In this document: positions 51,639-60,916 of the stretch, one piece after another
How the letters are laid out: the number at the start of each line of letters is the position of its first letter
Numbering within the stretch: position 1 is the stretch's first letter
Assembly: GCA_016708785.1 (NCBI GenBank)
Contig: JADJFC010000014.1
Location: 248,001 to 312,000 of the forward strand
DNA: 64,000 bases
Source: Bacteroidota bacterium
GTDB taxonomy: Bacteria; Bacteroidota; Bacteroidia; AKYH767-A; 2013-40CM-41-45
Direction of reading: 5' to 3'
Notes under the pieces: generated by a model
Told to the model about the DNA's origin: nothing
The model's database searches: none
Seen by the model: only the letters and a program-made list of their open reading frames with translations
Translations under genes and position numbers: made by a program

Positions 51639-52538
51639 TTACCGAAGCACACACGTCCCGGCACCGCTAAGGTTGCCATCGATGTAAACTTCTATCATAT
51701 ACGTTCCCGGAGGAAACATTTTGTCTTCTTGCTCCTCGTAGTTCATACAAACATTTTGTTTAACTCCTGTATAAGTCAAGGTAGAAGATGCCGCATACAT
51801 TACTTCTTCTCCCGAAGCAGTTTTGAATGAAGCCGATCCTGTACTCTTATTACCCATCGGTTTTCCACCCGGCTCTGTGATCTTCAGATAAACTGTTTTC
51901 TCGCCTGTTTTTGCAATTTTATTATCTAAAACATCAAAGCAAATCGATAGTTTGTGCGTACGTTTTGCAAGCGCTGTCTCCGTATATTTTCCGCTTCCTT
52001 TTCTCTTGAACGATTCAACTTTGATGTATTCTGATTTCAAAACCGAAGCTGTTGCTACTGTTGTTTCAAGATTCTTAGTCAGATTCTGATTCGTGCTTGT
52101 TAACTCTTCTTTCTCTGTTACCAATTGCTTATTCGCCATTAGTAATGAATCTATTCTAGTCAGATATTCATCACGCAACACTTGCAAATCGGCAAGCTGT
52201 TGTTTTAGTTTCGCATTCAAAGTCTTCATGTCTTTTTCGCTAGCGCCAAGACTTCTTATTTTCTTTGCTTGCTCATCGATTTTCGCTTGCGCTTCATTCA
52301 ATAAACTGTCAAGATTCGACGAAATACCACGGTATTTTTCTAATTCCGATTTAGTTTCCGATAACTCTTGCTCTACATTCACCTTTTCAACAACTAGCGT
52401 ATCTACTTTCGATTCAAAATTACTGATCGCTGTTGTGTGGTTTCTCCACTGATAAATGTTCAGAACTGCAGACAAGATCAACAAAACGATCCACATCGTG
52501 CTTTTGCTCTTTCCTTGTTCCTGATTTTTGTTTTCCAT
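51639..52538 (-). CDS. Membrane-anchored coiled-coil protein
   Basis: The 299-residue protein has a short cytoplasmic start, one membrane helix (MWIVLLILSAVLNIYQW, residues about 15-31) and a coiled coil from about 40 to 160 (KSELEKYRG, NAKLKQQLADLQ). A C-terminal beta domain of 130 residues follows (KLSICFDVLDN, VYLKITEPGGKPMG, PGTYMIEVYIDGNLSGAG). It would project into the periplasm. I do not recognise a named family; similar proteins in Bacteroidota are annotated hypothetical. Confidence 0.7.
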   Translation of the reverse strand: MENKNQEQGKSKSTMWIVLLILSAVLNIYQWRNHTTAISNFESKVDTLVVEKVNVEQELSETKSELEKYRGISSNLDSLLNEAQAKIDEQAKKIRSLGASEKDMKTLNAKLKQQLADLQVLRDEYLTRIDSLLMANKQLVTEKEELTSTNQNLTKNLETTVATASVLKSEYIKVESFKRKGSGKYTETALAKRTHKLSICFDVLDNKIAKTGEKTVYLKITEPGGKPMGNKSTGSASFKTASGEEVMYAASSTLTYTGVKQNVCMNYEEQEDKMFPPGTYMIEVYIDGNLSGAGTCVLR

Positions 52539-52867
52539 TTTTTCTGGTTTTGGTTGGTATTGATTGGTATATATAGTCTTTGTAAAAGTAAGCTAGGCGA
52601 TTTTGAGGGTTTAACCCAATTTTTAAAGTTATGAAACGTTTTTTTCACACAATCGTTGCATTATTACTGAGATTTTTTTACGGAATTTGTTGTAACCTCT
52701 TTTAGGAATGCCCTTTATGGGTTATTAACGGCCGAAGGTTATAATTTTTTAGTCCCTGCTAACGTTGGCCCATTTGAAACACTAACTTTATGATGTCACG
52801 TGAAACTTTGAGTGAAAATTGTTGCTGATCGGATTCGATGTGAACACAAAATGAGATTAAACACCAT
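52539..52867. other. Intergenic region between divergent genes
   Basis: The 329 bases must hold the promoters of the coiled-coil gene and RNase R. I see only near matches to TAnnTTTG (for example TAACTTTA near 52785) and no repeats or RNA gene. Confidence 0.4.
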
Positions 52868-55203
52868 ATGAGTAAAAACAAGAAAAAAGAAGACGATCCG
52901 TCACGAAGCTTTTTATTAGCGGAACTATTTAAGACTTTCAATCGTCACCCGAATACTTTATACAACTACAAACAGCTGGCCCGAATGATCAAGCCGGCAT
53001 ATTCTGATTTCCTTAGCGGTCAAGCAAAAGATGCGGAAGCAACAATTGAAGATCCGGAAGGCGGCCTACGAAAAGAAATTCTTTTTATCCTCGCCGAACT
53101 ACAAGATAAAGGCGATGTTATCGAAACCGAACGCGGAAAGTTTCAATTAAAACCCAAACATGCATATCTGGAAGGTATAATCGATATCACTTCCGGTGGC
53201 GCTGCATATATTTTAAGTGAAAACGATGAAGACGATGTTTATATCGCGCCACGAAATGTAAAAAATGCATTGCATGGCGATAAAGTAAAGATCTATCTCT
53301 ATGCGCGACATAGAAATCAACGGATTGAAGGCGAAGTTGTAGAAATTATTGAACGGGCAAAAACGGAATTTGCAGGAATGGTACAGCTATCGGGTAAATA
53401 TGCCTTTGTTGTTCCCGACAGTCCTAAAATGAATGTCGATATTTTCATTCCGCTGAACATGATCAACAATGCTCAGCATGGACAAAAAGTAATTGCAGAA
53501 ATTGTCGACTGGCCAAAAGGAACGAAAAATCCAATCGGAAAAATTACGACCTTATTAGGTTGGCCCGGCGAGAACGATGTGGAAATGAATTCCATTCTCG
53601 CAGAATATGGTTTTCCTCTCGAATTTCCAAAACGCGTAGAAGAAGAAGCCGAAAAAATTCCACTCGCAATTCCCGAAGATGAAATCAAACGTCGTCGTGA
53701 TTTCAGAAACGTCATTACAATTACCATCGATCCGGTCGACGCAAAAGATTTCGATGATGCACTTTCGATTCAAACATTGAGCAATGGAAACTATGAGATC
53801 GGTGTACACATTGCCGATGTTTCGCATTTTGTTCGTCCAACTACTCATCTCGATAAAGAAGCATACTTCCGTGCTACATCGGTTTATCTGGTCGATCGTG
53901 TAATTCCAATGCTTCCTGAAAAATTGTCGAATGGTGTTTGTTCATTACGTCCACACGAAGACAAGCTATGTTTCTCTGCAGTTTTCGAAATGACAGAAGA
54001 TGCAAAGGTGGTTAAGAAGTGGTTCGGAAAAACGGTAATTCACAGCGATCATCGATTTGCTTATGAAGATGCGCAAGAGGTGATCGAAAAAGGTGAAGGC
54101 CCATACAAAGATGAAATTCTTCTGATGGATCGTCTTGCTAAATTGCTTCGCAAAGAACGCTTCAAAGACGGCGCCATTGCATTTGAGAAAGTTGAAGTTC
54201 GCTTTCGTCTAGATGAAAAAGGGAAGCCTCTTGGTATTTATCTGAAAGAAAGTAAAGACGCAAATAAACTGATCGAAGAATTCATGCTGCTTGCAAATCG
54301 TTCGGTAGCAGAATTTATCGGAAAGAAACACGACATCGTTTCAGAAGGAAAAAACGAACAGGAAACCAGGAAGAAACAATTCGTGTCGAGAAAAAACCAT
54401 TTGTCTATCGCGTTCACGATGCACCGGTAAGTGACCGTCTTGAAAACTTCGTTGGCTTCGCAAGAAAATTTGGTTACACCGTAAAAACCGGAAACGATAG
54501 AGAGATAGCAAGTTCTCTCAATGGATTGATGCGCGATGTGCATGGAAAGAAAGAACAGAACGTTCTCGAGTCGCTTGCCATCAGAACCATGTCGAAAGCG
54601 ATTTACACAACAGAAAATATCGGTCACTACGGACTGGCATTCGATTTCTATACACACTTCACCTCGCCTATCCGTCGTTATCCTGATGTGCTCGTACATC
54701 GTTTACTCGAGCATTATTTAGCCGGCGGAAAAAGTGCCGATGCTGCTTTACTTGAAGAACAGTGCAAGCACAGCACACAGATGGAAATAAAAGCATCAGA
54801 AGCTGAACGTGCATCAACGAAGTACAAACAAGTAGAATATCTGCAAGACAAAGTCGGTGAAGAATTCGACGGCGTGATCAGCGGTGTTACCGAGTGGGGA
54901 TTGTATGTAGAGATCATCGAAAACAAATGTGAAGGTATGATCCGTCTCCGCGATCTAGACGATGACTTCTATGAATTCGATGAGACAAATTACTGTGTCA
55001 TCGGTTCGCGCACCAAACACAAATACACTATGGGTGATGTGGTTCGCATCAAAGTGATGCGTTGCGATCTCCTCCGAAAACAGATTGACTTCAAAATGAT
55101 CTCACGAATCTCTGAGCAAGGCGATGTAACAATGATAAAAAAAGCGCAGAAGGTTTTGCGTGGTGGGGATAGTTATCACCGGAAGTATAAGAAAAAGAAA
55201 TAG
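52868..55203 (+). CDS. rnr: Ribonuclease R, frameshifted
   Basis: Segments 52868-54430 and 54526-55203 belong to one gene of about 779 codons. One base added in the A run near 54374-54376 joins ETRKK to TIRVEKKPFVYRVHDAP. The N-terminus is a winged-helix region (FKTFNRHPNTLYNYKQLARMI) followed by cold-shock domains. The RNB domain has the catalytic IDPVDAKDFDDALS and HIADVSHFV, with HFTSPIRRYPD after the break. A C-terminal S1 domain (EFDGVISGVTEWGLYVEI) and a basic tail follow. RNase R is a processive 3'-5' exonuclease that degrades structured RNA. The break is probably technical. Confidence 0.92.
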
Positions 55204-55271
55204 TTTTTTGTGAAACAACTATTTTGTTCCCCGTGAAACATAAATTTTAACACAAGAACACTTTAATAATA

Positions 55272-55365
55272 AAACACAAGAACACAAGTTCACAAAAGTC
55301 CACGGAATGAAAAATATTATAGTATTTCAATCCGTGGACTTTTGTGAACTTGTGTTCTTGTGTTT
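55272..55365. repeat. Perfect 35-bp inverted repeat between convergent genes
   Basis: Arms 55272-55306 and 55331-55365 are exactly complementary around a 24-base loop. The arm contains CACAAGAACACAAGTTCAC. It lies between the stops of RNase R and the minus-strand MORN gene. It could act as a two-way terminator, though T tracts are weak. Confidence 0.92.
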
Positions 55366-55404
55366 ATCTTTTCATTTTTCTCCTCTTTCTCCATGTTAAA
55401 AAAC

Positions 55405-56922
55405 TCACTCGCCTTCCGGCGTCGCCTCCGCCTCAATCTTCCTCGAATTCCCACTAGAAAACGTCTCCTTCAAAACCTCCGCCCCATTTTCATCATATAC
55501 GATCCAGTCACCATCCGGTAAACCTAAACGATAAGAACGGATGGCACGAAGTCTTCCATTGGGCCAGTAAAATTTATGTACTCCTGTTTCTTGTCCGTCT
55601 AAAAATTCTCCTTCAAAAGCAAGCTTTCCGTCATCATACTTTTGTTTCCACACGCCATCTTCTTTTCCTTCAATGAAATTTCCTTCCGCAAAATATTCTC
55701 CTATTGAATATTTCCATTCGCCATCTTGTTTTCCGTCGACATAATTTCCTTCAGCCATAATAGTTCCGTCGATTGAATATTCTTTCATCATTCCCTCTTC
55801 TTTTCCATTCTTATACGACTCTTCTCTTCTTGGTGCTCCATTTGCATAAAACCATTTCCATGGTCCATTCGGTTTTCCTTTTACATACGCGCCTGTTTGT
55901 TCGAGTGAATCATTTTCATATGTGAACTTCCAGACACCATCTCGTTTCCCGTCGACATAATTTCCTATTGCACGAAGTTGTCCGCTTTCATAATATTCTT
56001 TCCACTCTCCCTGTTCCAATCCCTGGTTATCCATTCTACCAATGCGCAGCAATTTCCCCTGAGTAAAAACTTTTGCGCTGTCGATGTTTCCCTTTTCATC
56101 GTACATTCTGAAAACACCTTCAGGTAATCCTTTTTTATAGGTGCCCACAATTTTTGTTGCGCCTGTCGGATAATACTTCCTCTTGACTTCAAATTTTTCT
56201 TTGTCTTCAACGAGCGAAGGAATAAGAACTCCCATTCTATATTCTTCTTTTTTTATGACACGACCATCTGCACTATACTCTTTGAAAATGCCGTCTTTTA
56301 CATCATCCTTGTATGTTCCTTCGAATTGAACTTTATCGTTTTCAAAATAATCTCTATACAGTCCCTGCTTCAATCCGTTTTTATCCAACCGGTTTATTTT
56401 TTCCTCTCTTTGAAAATATCCATTTCTGAAATTTGTAACTGTTATTAACACGCCATCTTTTCTGTATTCTTTGGCTAGTCCGTTTTCAACACCATTTGTA
56501 AAAGGAATTGATTTATATAATTTTCCTTCTGTATCATACAATTTGAAAATACCGTGCTTCACACTCATTGAATCATTTTCTTCAGACTGTATTATTCCAT
56601 TTTCATAATACGACTTTTGTAAACCGTGTTTCAAACCTTCTCTGTAATTATACTCTGCAGTTACAAATCCGCTGTCATTATAAAACTTCCAAAGACTATC
56701 AAGTTTAAAATTCAATCTGTTTCCCTCTGATTTTATTCTTCCACTTTCGAAATAGCTTTTCCAATAACCATCCGGTTTTCCTTTGAGTAATTTTCCTTCG
56801 CTGGAGAGTTTACCATTTGGATAATAAAATCGACTGATACCTAATGAATCGGTATCTTGTGCAAATGAATTTGCAATTGTAAAAAACAAGCAGAAATAAA
56901 ATAACAGGAATTTTAGTTTCAT
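55405..56922 (-). CDS. Secreted YwqK/MORN-variant repeat protein
   Basis: The 505-residue protein has a signal peptide ending at NSFAQ. Nearly all the rest is a run of some 17-20 MORN_2-type repeats of 20-24 residues, with the pattern G....G..K.Y...G (for example KPDGYWKSYFESGRIKSEGN). Family proteins are annotated as YwqK-type toxin-antitoxin immunity or MORN-variant proteins; this long secreted form has no evident toxin partner. It starts 17 bases after the nadA stop and is probably co-transcribed with it. Confidence 0.88.
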   Translation of the reverse strand: MKLKFLLFYFCLFFTIANSFAQDTDSLGISRFYYPNGKLSSEGKLLKGKPDGYWKSYFESGRIKSEGNRLNFKLDSLWKFYNDSGFVTAEYNYREGLKHGLQKSYYENGIIQSEENDSMSVKHGIFKLYDTEGKLYKSIPFTNGVENGLAKEYRKDGVLITVTNFRNGYFQREEKINRLDKNGLKQGLYRDYFENDKVQFEGTYKDDVKDGIFKEYSADGRVIKKEEYRMGVLIPSLVEDKEKFEVKRKYYPTGATKIVGTYKKGLPEGVFRMYDEKGNIDSAKVFTQGKLLRIGRMDNQGLEQGEWKEYYESGQLRAIGNYVDGKRDGVWKFTYENDSLEQTGAYVKGKPNGPWKWFYANGAPRREESYKNGKEEGMMKEYSIDGTIMAEGNYVDGKQDGEWKYSIGEYFAEGNFIEGKEDGVWKQKYDDGKLAFEGEFLDGQETGVHKFYWPNGRLRAIRSYRLGLPDGDWIVYDENGAEVLKETFSSGNSRKIEAEATPEGE

Positions 56923-56939
56923 ATATCTTCTCTATAGAA

Positions 56940-57944
56940 TTACAATCCCAGGTCTTTTGAAATTTGTAACATTCGTTTGATCGGTTTCAATGCTTTTAAT
57001 CTGATTTCTTCTTCCATCAACAACTCAGGGAGCTCCTCTTTCAGACACAAATATAATTTTTCTAGTGTATTTAACTTCATATGCGGACAATCATTACATG
57101 CACAGGCATTGTTCGGTGGCGCAGGAATAAATGTTTTATCCGGCGAGTTCTTTATCATCTGATGAAGAATACCTGTTTCTGTAGCAACTATAAATTCAGT
57201 ATCCGCACTTTTCTTCGTAAAATTTAACAATCCGGTTGTAGATCCAATAAAATCCGAAATGTCAAGAATCGGTGTTTCACATTCAGGGTGCGATATCAGT
57301 TTTGCATTCGGATGCATTGCTTTTAAACGAGTGATCTTTTCAAGAGAAAATATTTCGTGAACCATACATGCGCCATTCCATAGAACCATGTCTCTTCCCG
57401 TTTTCCTGATGATGTAACGGCCTAAATTCTTATCCGGTGCAAAGATGATCTTCTGATCTGCCGGTAAGCTGTTAACGATTCCTATTGCATTTGAAGAGGT
57501 GCAGATGATATCACTCATCGCCTTGATCTCTGCCGAACAATTGATGTAAGAAATTACGATGTGATCAGGATGATTTGCTTTGAAGGCAGCAAATTCTTTC
57601 GGGGGACAAGAATCTGCAAGTGAGCAACCTGCACGCAGATCCGGAAGTACAACTTTTTTATCCGGGTTTAAAATCTTCGCCGTTTCTGCCATGAAATGTA
57701 CTCCGGCAAAAACAATGATCGATGCTTTTGTTCGCTCTGCCTCTTGCGATAAACCGAGACTATCTCCGATATAATCAGCAACATCTTGAATGTCTGCGTC
57801 TTGGTAATAATGGGCGAGGATGATTGCATTTTTTTCTTTTTTCAGTCGGTTGATCTCTGCAAAGATATCGATTGACGGGTCAACTTTCACATCCAGCCAC
57901 CCCAACCGATTTACCCGATCCAACTTTTCATCCATAATAATCAT
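56940..57944 (-). CDS. nadA: Quinolinate synthase NadA
   Basis: The 334-residue protein carries the NadA fold repeats: ILAHYYQDADIQDVADYIGDSL at the N-terminus, INCSAEIKAMSDIICTSSNA in the second domain, and HPECETPILDISDFIGSTTGLL in the third. Candidate 4Fe-4S ligands are Cys107, Cys193 and one Cys of CACNDCPHMK near 281-286. It condenses iminoaspartate with dihydroxyacetone phosphate to quinolinate in NAD synthesis. Neither nadB nor nadC lies nearby. The ATG at 57935 is an alternative start. Confidence 0.96.
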   Translation of the reverse strand: MIIMDEKLDRVNRLGWLDVKVDPSIDIFAEINRLKKEKNAIILAHYYQDADIQDVADYIGDSLGLSQEAERTKASIIVFAGVHFMAETAKILNPDKKVVLPDLRAGCSLADSCPPKEFAAFKANHPDHIVISYINCSAEIKAMSDIICTSSNAIGIVNSLPADQKIIFAPDKNLGRYIIRKTGRDMVLWNGACMVHEIFSLEKITRLKAMHPNAKLISHPECETPILDISDFIGSTTGLLNFTKKSADTEFIVATETGILHQMIKNSPDKTFIPAPPNNACACNDCPHMKLNTLEKLYLCLKEELPELLMEEEIRLKALKPIKRMLQISKDLGL

Positions 57945-58439
57945 AACATATTTTATTTTTAAAATTTAATAAATCTACTACTATTATTAGCCTGTTCATA
58001 CTGTTGGCAAGTACAGTCATTTTCACTTGACTTCTGAGTTACACACTATTTAATCGAAGTAATGAACAAGTTATTATTTTGCAATCATCTGAATTGTAAA
58101 TTCATCCTTCGATATTAACAAGTGGTGAATTACTCATCGTTGTATAACTACTTTGACTTGGCCGGTTCATAACCACCCTTCTTTTTGTCAGTAAGTCGTG
58201 TTCCCCTTCTAACATCTTTTGCTTGACTACTGTTTTAATTTAATTAAGGCGATTAACAAGTGAACAAAACAAGAGAATCTTCTAACATGTTTGCAACCGG
58301 TTATACATTGAATTCACAAAATTACTGTTAATAATTTGTTTTGCACTCGCTTTATTACCAGCTCTATAAATATTGACTTTCGCATGATGTTGAAAACAAT
58401 TTAAGTACTTTTGTTATCAGACACCATTAATTAAAGACA
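57945..58439. other. AT-rich intergenic region without a recognised gene
   Basis: These 495 bases separate nadA and rpiB, which diverge. The word AACAAGT occurs several times (near 58008, 58067, 58120 and 58255) without regular spacing. No ORF, RNA gene or clear DnaA-box cluster is visible. The promoter of rpiB lies at the right end. Confidence 0.5.
58406..58413 (+). promoter_or_regulatory. -7 element for rpiB
   Basis: TACTTTTG is an exact TAnnTTTG, 26 bases before the rpiB start. A standard -33 element is not evident. It may drive the whole plus-strand run that follows. Confidence 0.5.
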
Positions 58440-58880
58440 ATGAAAACTCCCGAAATAGCAATAGGTTGCGACCATGCAGGGTTCGAATACAAGGAATTGG
58501 TAAAAGAATACCTTACCTCGGAAGGGTTTTCAGTGAAAGATTTCGGGACTAATTCAGCGGCTTCAGTCGATTATCCCGATTTCGTTCATCCATTAGCAGA
58601 AAGCATAGAAAAAGGAGAAACCGGCCTTGGCATCCTTATTTGTGGAAGTGCTAATGGCGTGGCAATCACTGCAAATAAACACCAAAAGATCCGTGCAGCC
58701 ATAGCCTGGCAACTCGAATTAGCCTCATTGGCTCGTCAGCATAATGATGCAAACGTGCTTTGTTTACCTGCGCGTTTCATTTCTGCCGAAGATGCAAAGA
58801 AGTTCGCAATGACTTTTATATCAACCGATTTCGAAGGTGGCCGCCACCAAAACAGGGTCGATAAAATCGCGCGTTGTTAA
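58440..58880 (+). CDS. rpiB: Ribose-5-phosphate isomerase B
   Basis: The 146-residue protein matches the RpiB/LacAB family throughout: AIGCDHAGFEYKE at the start, DYPDFVHPLAE, and the active-site ILICGSANGVAITANK with Cys68 as the likely catalytic base. ARQHNDANVLCLPAR is the family's conserved sugar-phosphate segment. It interconverts ribose-5- and ribulose-5-phosphate in the pentose phosphate pathway. The M28 peptidase begins 2 bases after its stop, so the genes are likely co-transcribed. Confidence 0.96.
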   Translation: MKTPEIAIGCDHAGFEYKELVKEYLTSEGFSVKDFGTNSAASVDYPDFVHPLAESIEKGETGLGILICGSANGVAITANKHQKIRAAIAWQLELASLARQHNDANVLCLPARFISAEDAKKFAMTFISTDFEGGRHQNRVDKIARC

Positions 58881-58882
58881 TA

Positions 58883-60391
58883 ATGCGTATCACCCTCCTC
58901 TTTCTTTTATTGTCGTTAAATACTTTTGGTCAGGCGACCATGAATTTTGACTATGCATCTGAATTATCACCGGATTCTATCAAAACATACTTATATGTAT
59001 TGTCTTCCGATTCACTCGAAGGCAGAGAAACCGGAAGAAGCGGACAGAAAAAAGCAGCTCAATATTTAGTTGGCAAATACAAAGAGTGGAACATTCCTGT
59101 TCAGGTTCAAAAGCACTCCTTGAATATCCGTAACAATTCAGGAAAAAACTTAACAATCAACGACAACAACGTTATTTTCTACAAGGACTTTTTTTATGTC
59201 GGTCAGCAAGAAGATACACTGGTAACATTTCATAGCATACTGGTTGCCGGTTTTGGTATTTCCAATGAAAATTATGACGATTTCAAAGGCAAAACAGTAG
59301 TTGGAGAAAACCTCCTGGTCAGTTGGAAAATTCCGGTTTGGAAGAAAAAATTCAAACACGAAGACCGGCGACCGAAACAAGCAAATTCACTTTCTGAATT
59401 CATTGCCAAACTATGTGAAAAAAAACCCGCTGCTATTTTTATTGTTGTTGATAGCATCCCTTCAACGATTCATGAAATTGAAAACGATCCGAGATTGACA
59501 GATCAGTTGCGAAACTCAGCGATAACAGTAATATTTATCAATCAAAATATTGCAGAAAAGTTTTTGCCGGGTACAAAAATGAGAGAAATGTACAGCGACT
59601 ATTTAGTGAAACTTGAATCTAAAGGAAAACCAAAACCACTTTTCATGTCAGCAGAAGGTTCTTTGAAAATGGTTTCTAAAACAGAGTCAATGATTGGAGA
59701 AAATGTGATAGCACTCATTGAAGGCAATTCCAAAAAAGACGAATACATAGTTGTTTCTTCTCACTATGATCATCTGGGAATAAGAGATTCGTCTATATAC
59801 TTTGGTGCTGATGATAATGGAAGCGGAACATCGGCAGTTTTAGAAATGGCCCGGATATTTCAAAAAGCGAAGAACGAAGGAAATGGTCCGAAAAGAAGCA
59901 TGATCTTTTTAAATGTGAGTGGCGAAGAAAAAGGGTTGCTCGGTTCAGCGTTCTACGTGAAACATCCATTTGTTCCTCTTAAAAACACAGTCGCCAATCT
60001 GAACATCGATATGATTGGCCGAACCGACAATAAACACGATAGCCTGAAGATCAAAGATTACATTTACGTGATTGGCGCAGATCGACTGAGCAATGAATTG
60101 TCCGAAATCAATAAAAAAGCGAATTCAGATTTCACCAAATTAGAACTCGATTATACATACGATAACAGCAGCGACCCTAATAAATACTACCAGCGCAGCG
60201 ACCACTACAATTTTGCAAAGAATAACGTTCCGATCATCTTTTATTTTAATGGCGCTCACGACGATTACCACAAACCCACTGATACGCCCGATAAAATCGA
60301 TTTTCCATTGATCAAAAAGAGGGCGCAATTAGTTTTTTTAACCGCCTGGGAGTTAGTAAACCGAAGCGAAAGAATAAAATTGAACAAATAA
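58883..60391 (+). CDS. Secreted M28-family zinc peptidase
   Basis: The ATG at 58883 gives a clean signal peptide (ending NTFGQ). The 502-residue protein has all M28 metal and catalytic motifs: SSHYDHLGI (His294, Asp296), GADDNGSGTSAVLE (Asp310), NVSGEEKGLLGS (Glu348/Glu349), NIDMIGR (Asp376) and QRSDHYNF (His441). The insert from about 85 to 250 corresponds to a PA-like domain. It should remove N-terminal residues from peptides in the periplasm or outside. The gene follows rpiB directly and precedes a secreted protein by 18 bases. Confidence 0.93.
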   Translation: MRITLLFLLLSLNTFGQATMNFDYASELSPDSIKTYLYVLSSDSLEGRETGRSGQKKAAQYLVGKYKEWNIPVQVQKHSLNIRNNSGKNLTINDNNVIFYKDFFYVGQQEDTLVTFHSILVAGFGISNENYDDFKGKTVVGENLLVSWKIPVWKKKFKHEDRRPKQANSLSEFIAKLCEKKPAAIFIVVDSIPSTIHEIENDPRLTDQLRNSAITVIFINQNIAEKFLPGTKMREMYSDYLVKLESKGKPKPLFMSAEGSLKMVSKTESMIGENVIALIEGNSKKDEYIVVSSHYDHLGIRDSSIYFGADDNGSGTSAVLEMARIFQKAKNEGNGPKRSMIFLNVSGEEKGLLGSAFYVKHPFVPLKNTVANLNIDMIGRTDNKHDSLKIKDYIYVIGADRLSNELSEINKKANSDFTKLELDYTYDNSSDPNKYYQRSDHYNFAKNNVPIIFYFNGAHDDYHKPTDTPDKIDFPLIKKRAQLVFLTAWELVNRSERIKLNK

Positions 60392-60409
60392 AAACGTATT
60401 TTTGAATTC

Positions 60410-60916
60410 GTGAAAAAGCTAACAGTCTTATTACTTCTTTTAATCTCCTTTTATTCGAAAGGACAAACCCTGACTTCTGAAGAGTCTTATCGAAATTATT
60501 TTGTGGCCAATAAAGATAGCATTGACCCGATCGAAGGCATCTGGAGTGTTTCGACAACGCAAGAGTTTTATCGATACGACACGTTATATGATGTTCGCAA
60601 ATATCCGAAAGCGGCAAAAGTTGCAGTCATGAAAAAAGACGATAAATATGAATCTTACAATTTGACAGGAGAATCATACGATGTACAATTTTTGCCAACA
60701 GATGTGATTGGCGTTTACTTGTATAAAAACTATTTTCCCGAAATTCAACAATATTCAAAAGCAAAGGCCATTATTAGTAAGGGAAGTGAAATGGAATATA
60801 CTTATGATTTCCCTGACGATTTCCTCCGCATAAAATTTGGAGACACCTATGAAGAAGGTACCCGTGTTGTGAATATTCTGAAATGGAGTAAATCGTTTCC
60901 GGAAAACAAACAATAA
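60410..60916 (+). CDS. Secreted protein of unknown function
   Basis: The 168-residue product starts at a GTG and has a signal peptide ending at YSKGQ. The mature part has PIEGIWSVSTTQEFYRYD near its start, an opening seen in secreted Bacteroidota proteins that may form a small beta-barrel or lipocalin-like fold; that is inference. It is followed directly, with no gap, by the subtilase gene, so it is part of the same operon. Confidence 0.65.
   Translation: MKKLTVLLLLLISFYSKGQTLTSEESYRNYFVANKDSIDPIEGIWSVSTTQEFYRYDTLYDVRKYPKAAKVAVMKKDDKYESYNLTGESYDVQFLPTDVIGVYLYKNYFPEIQQYSKAKAIISKGSEMEYTYDFPDDFLRIKFGDTYEEGTRVVNILKWSKSFPENKQ

Noticed and set aside
57945..58439. Replication origin
   Set aside because: The gap is AT-rich with AACAAGT words, but there is no DnaA-box cluster and no dnaA or dnaN nearby.
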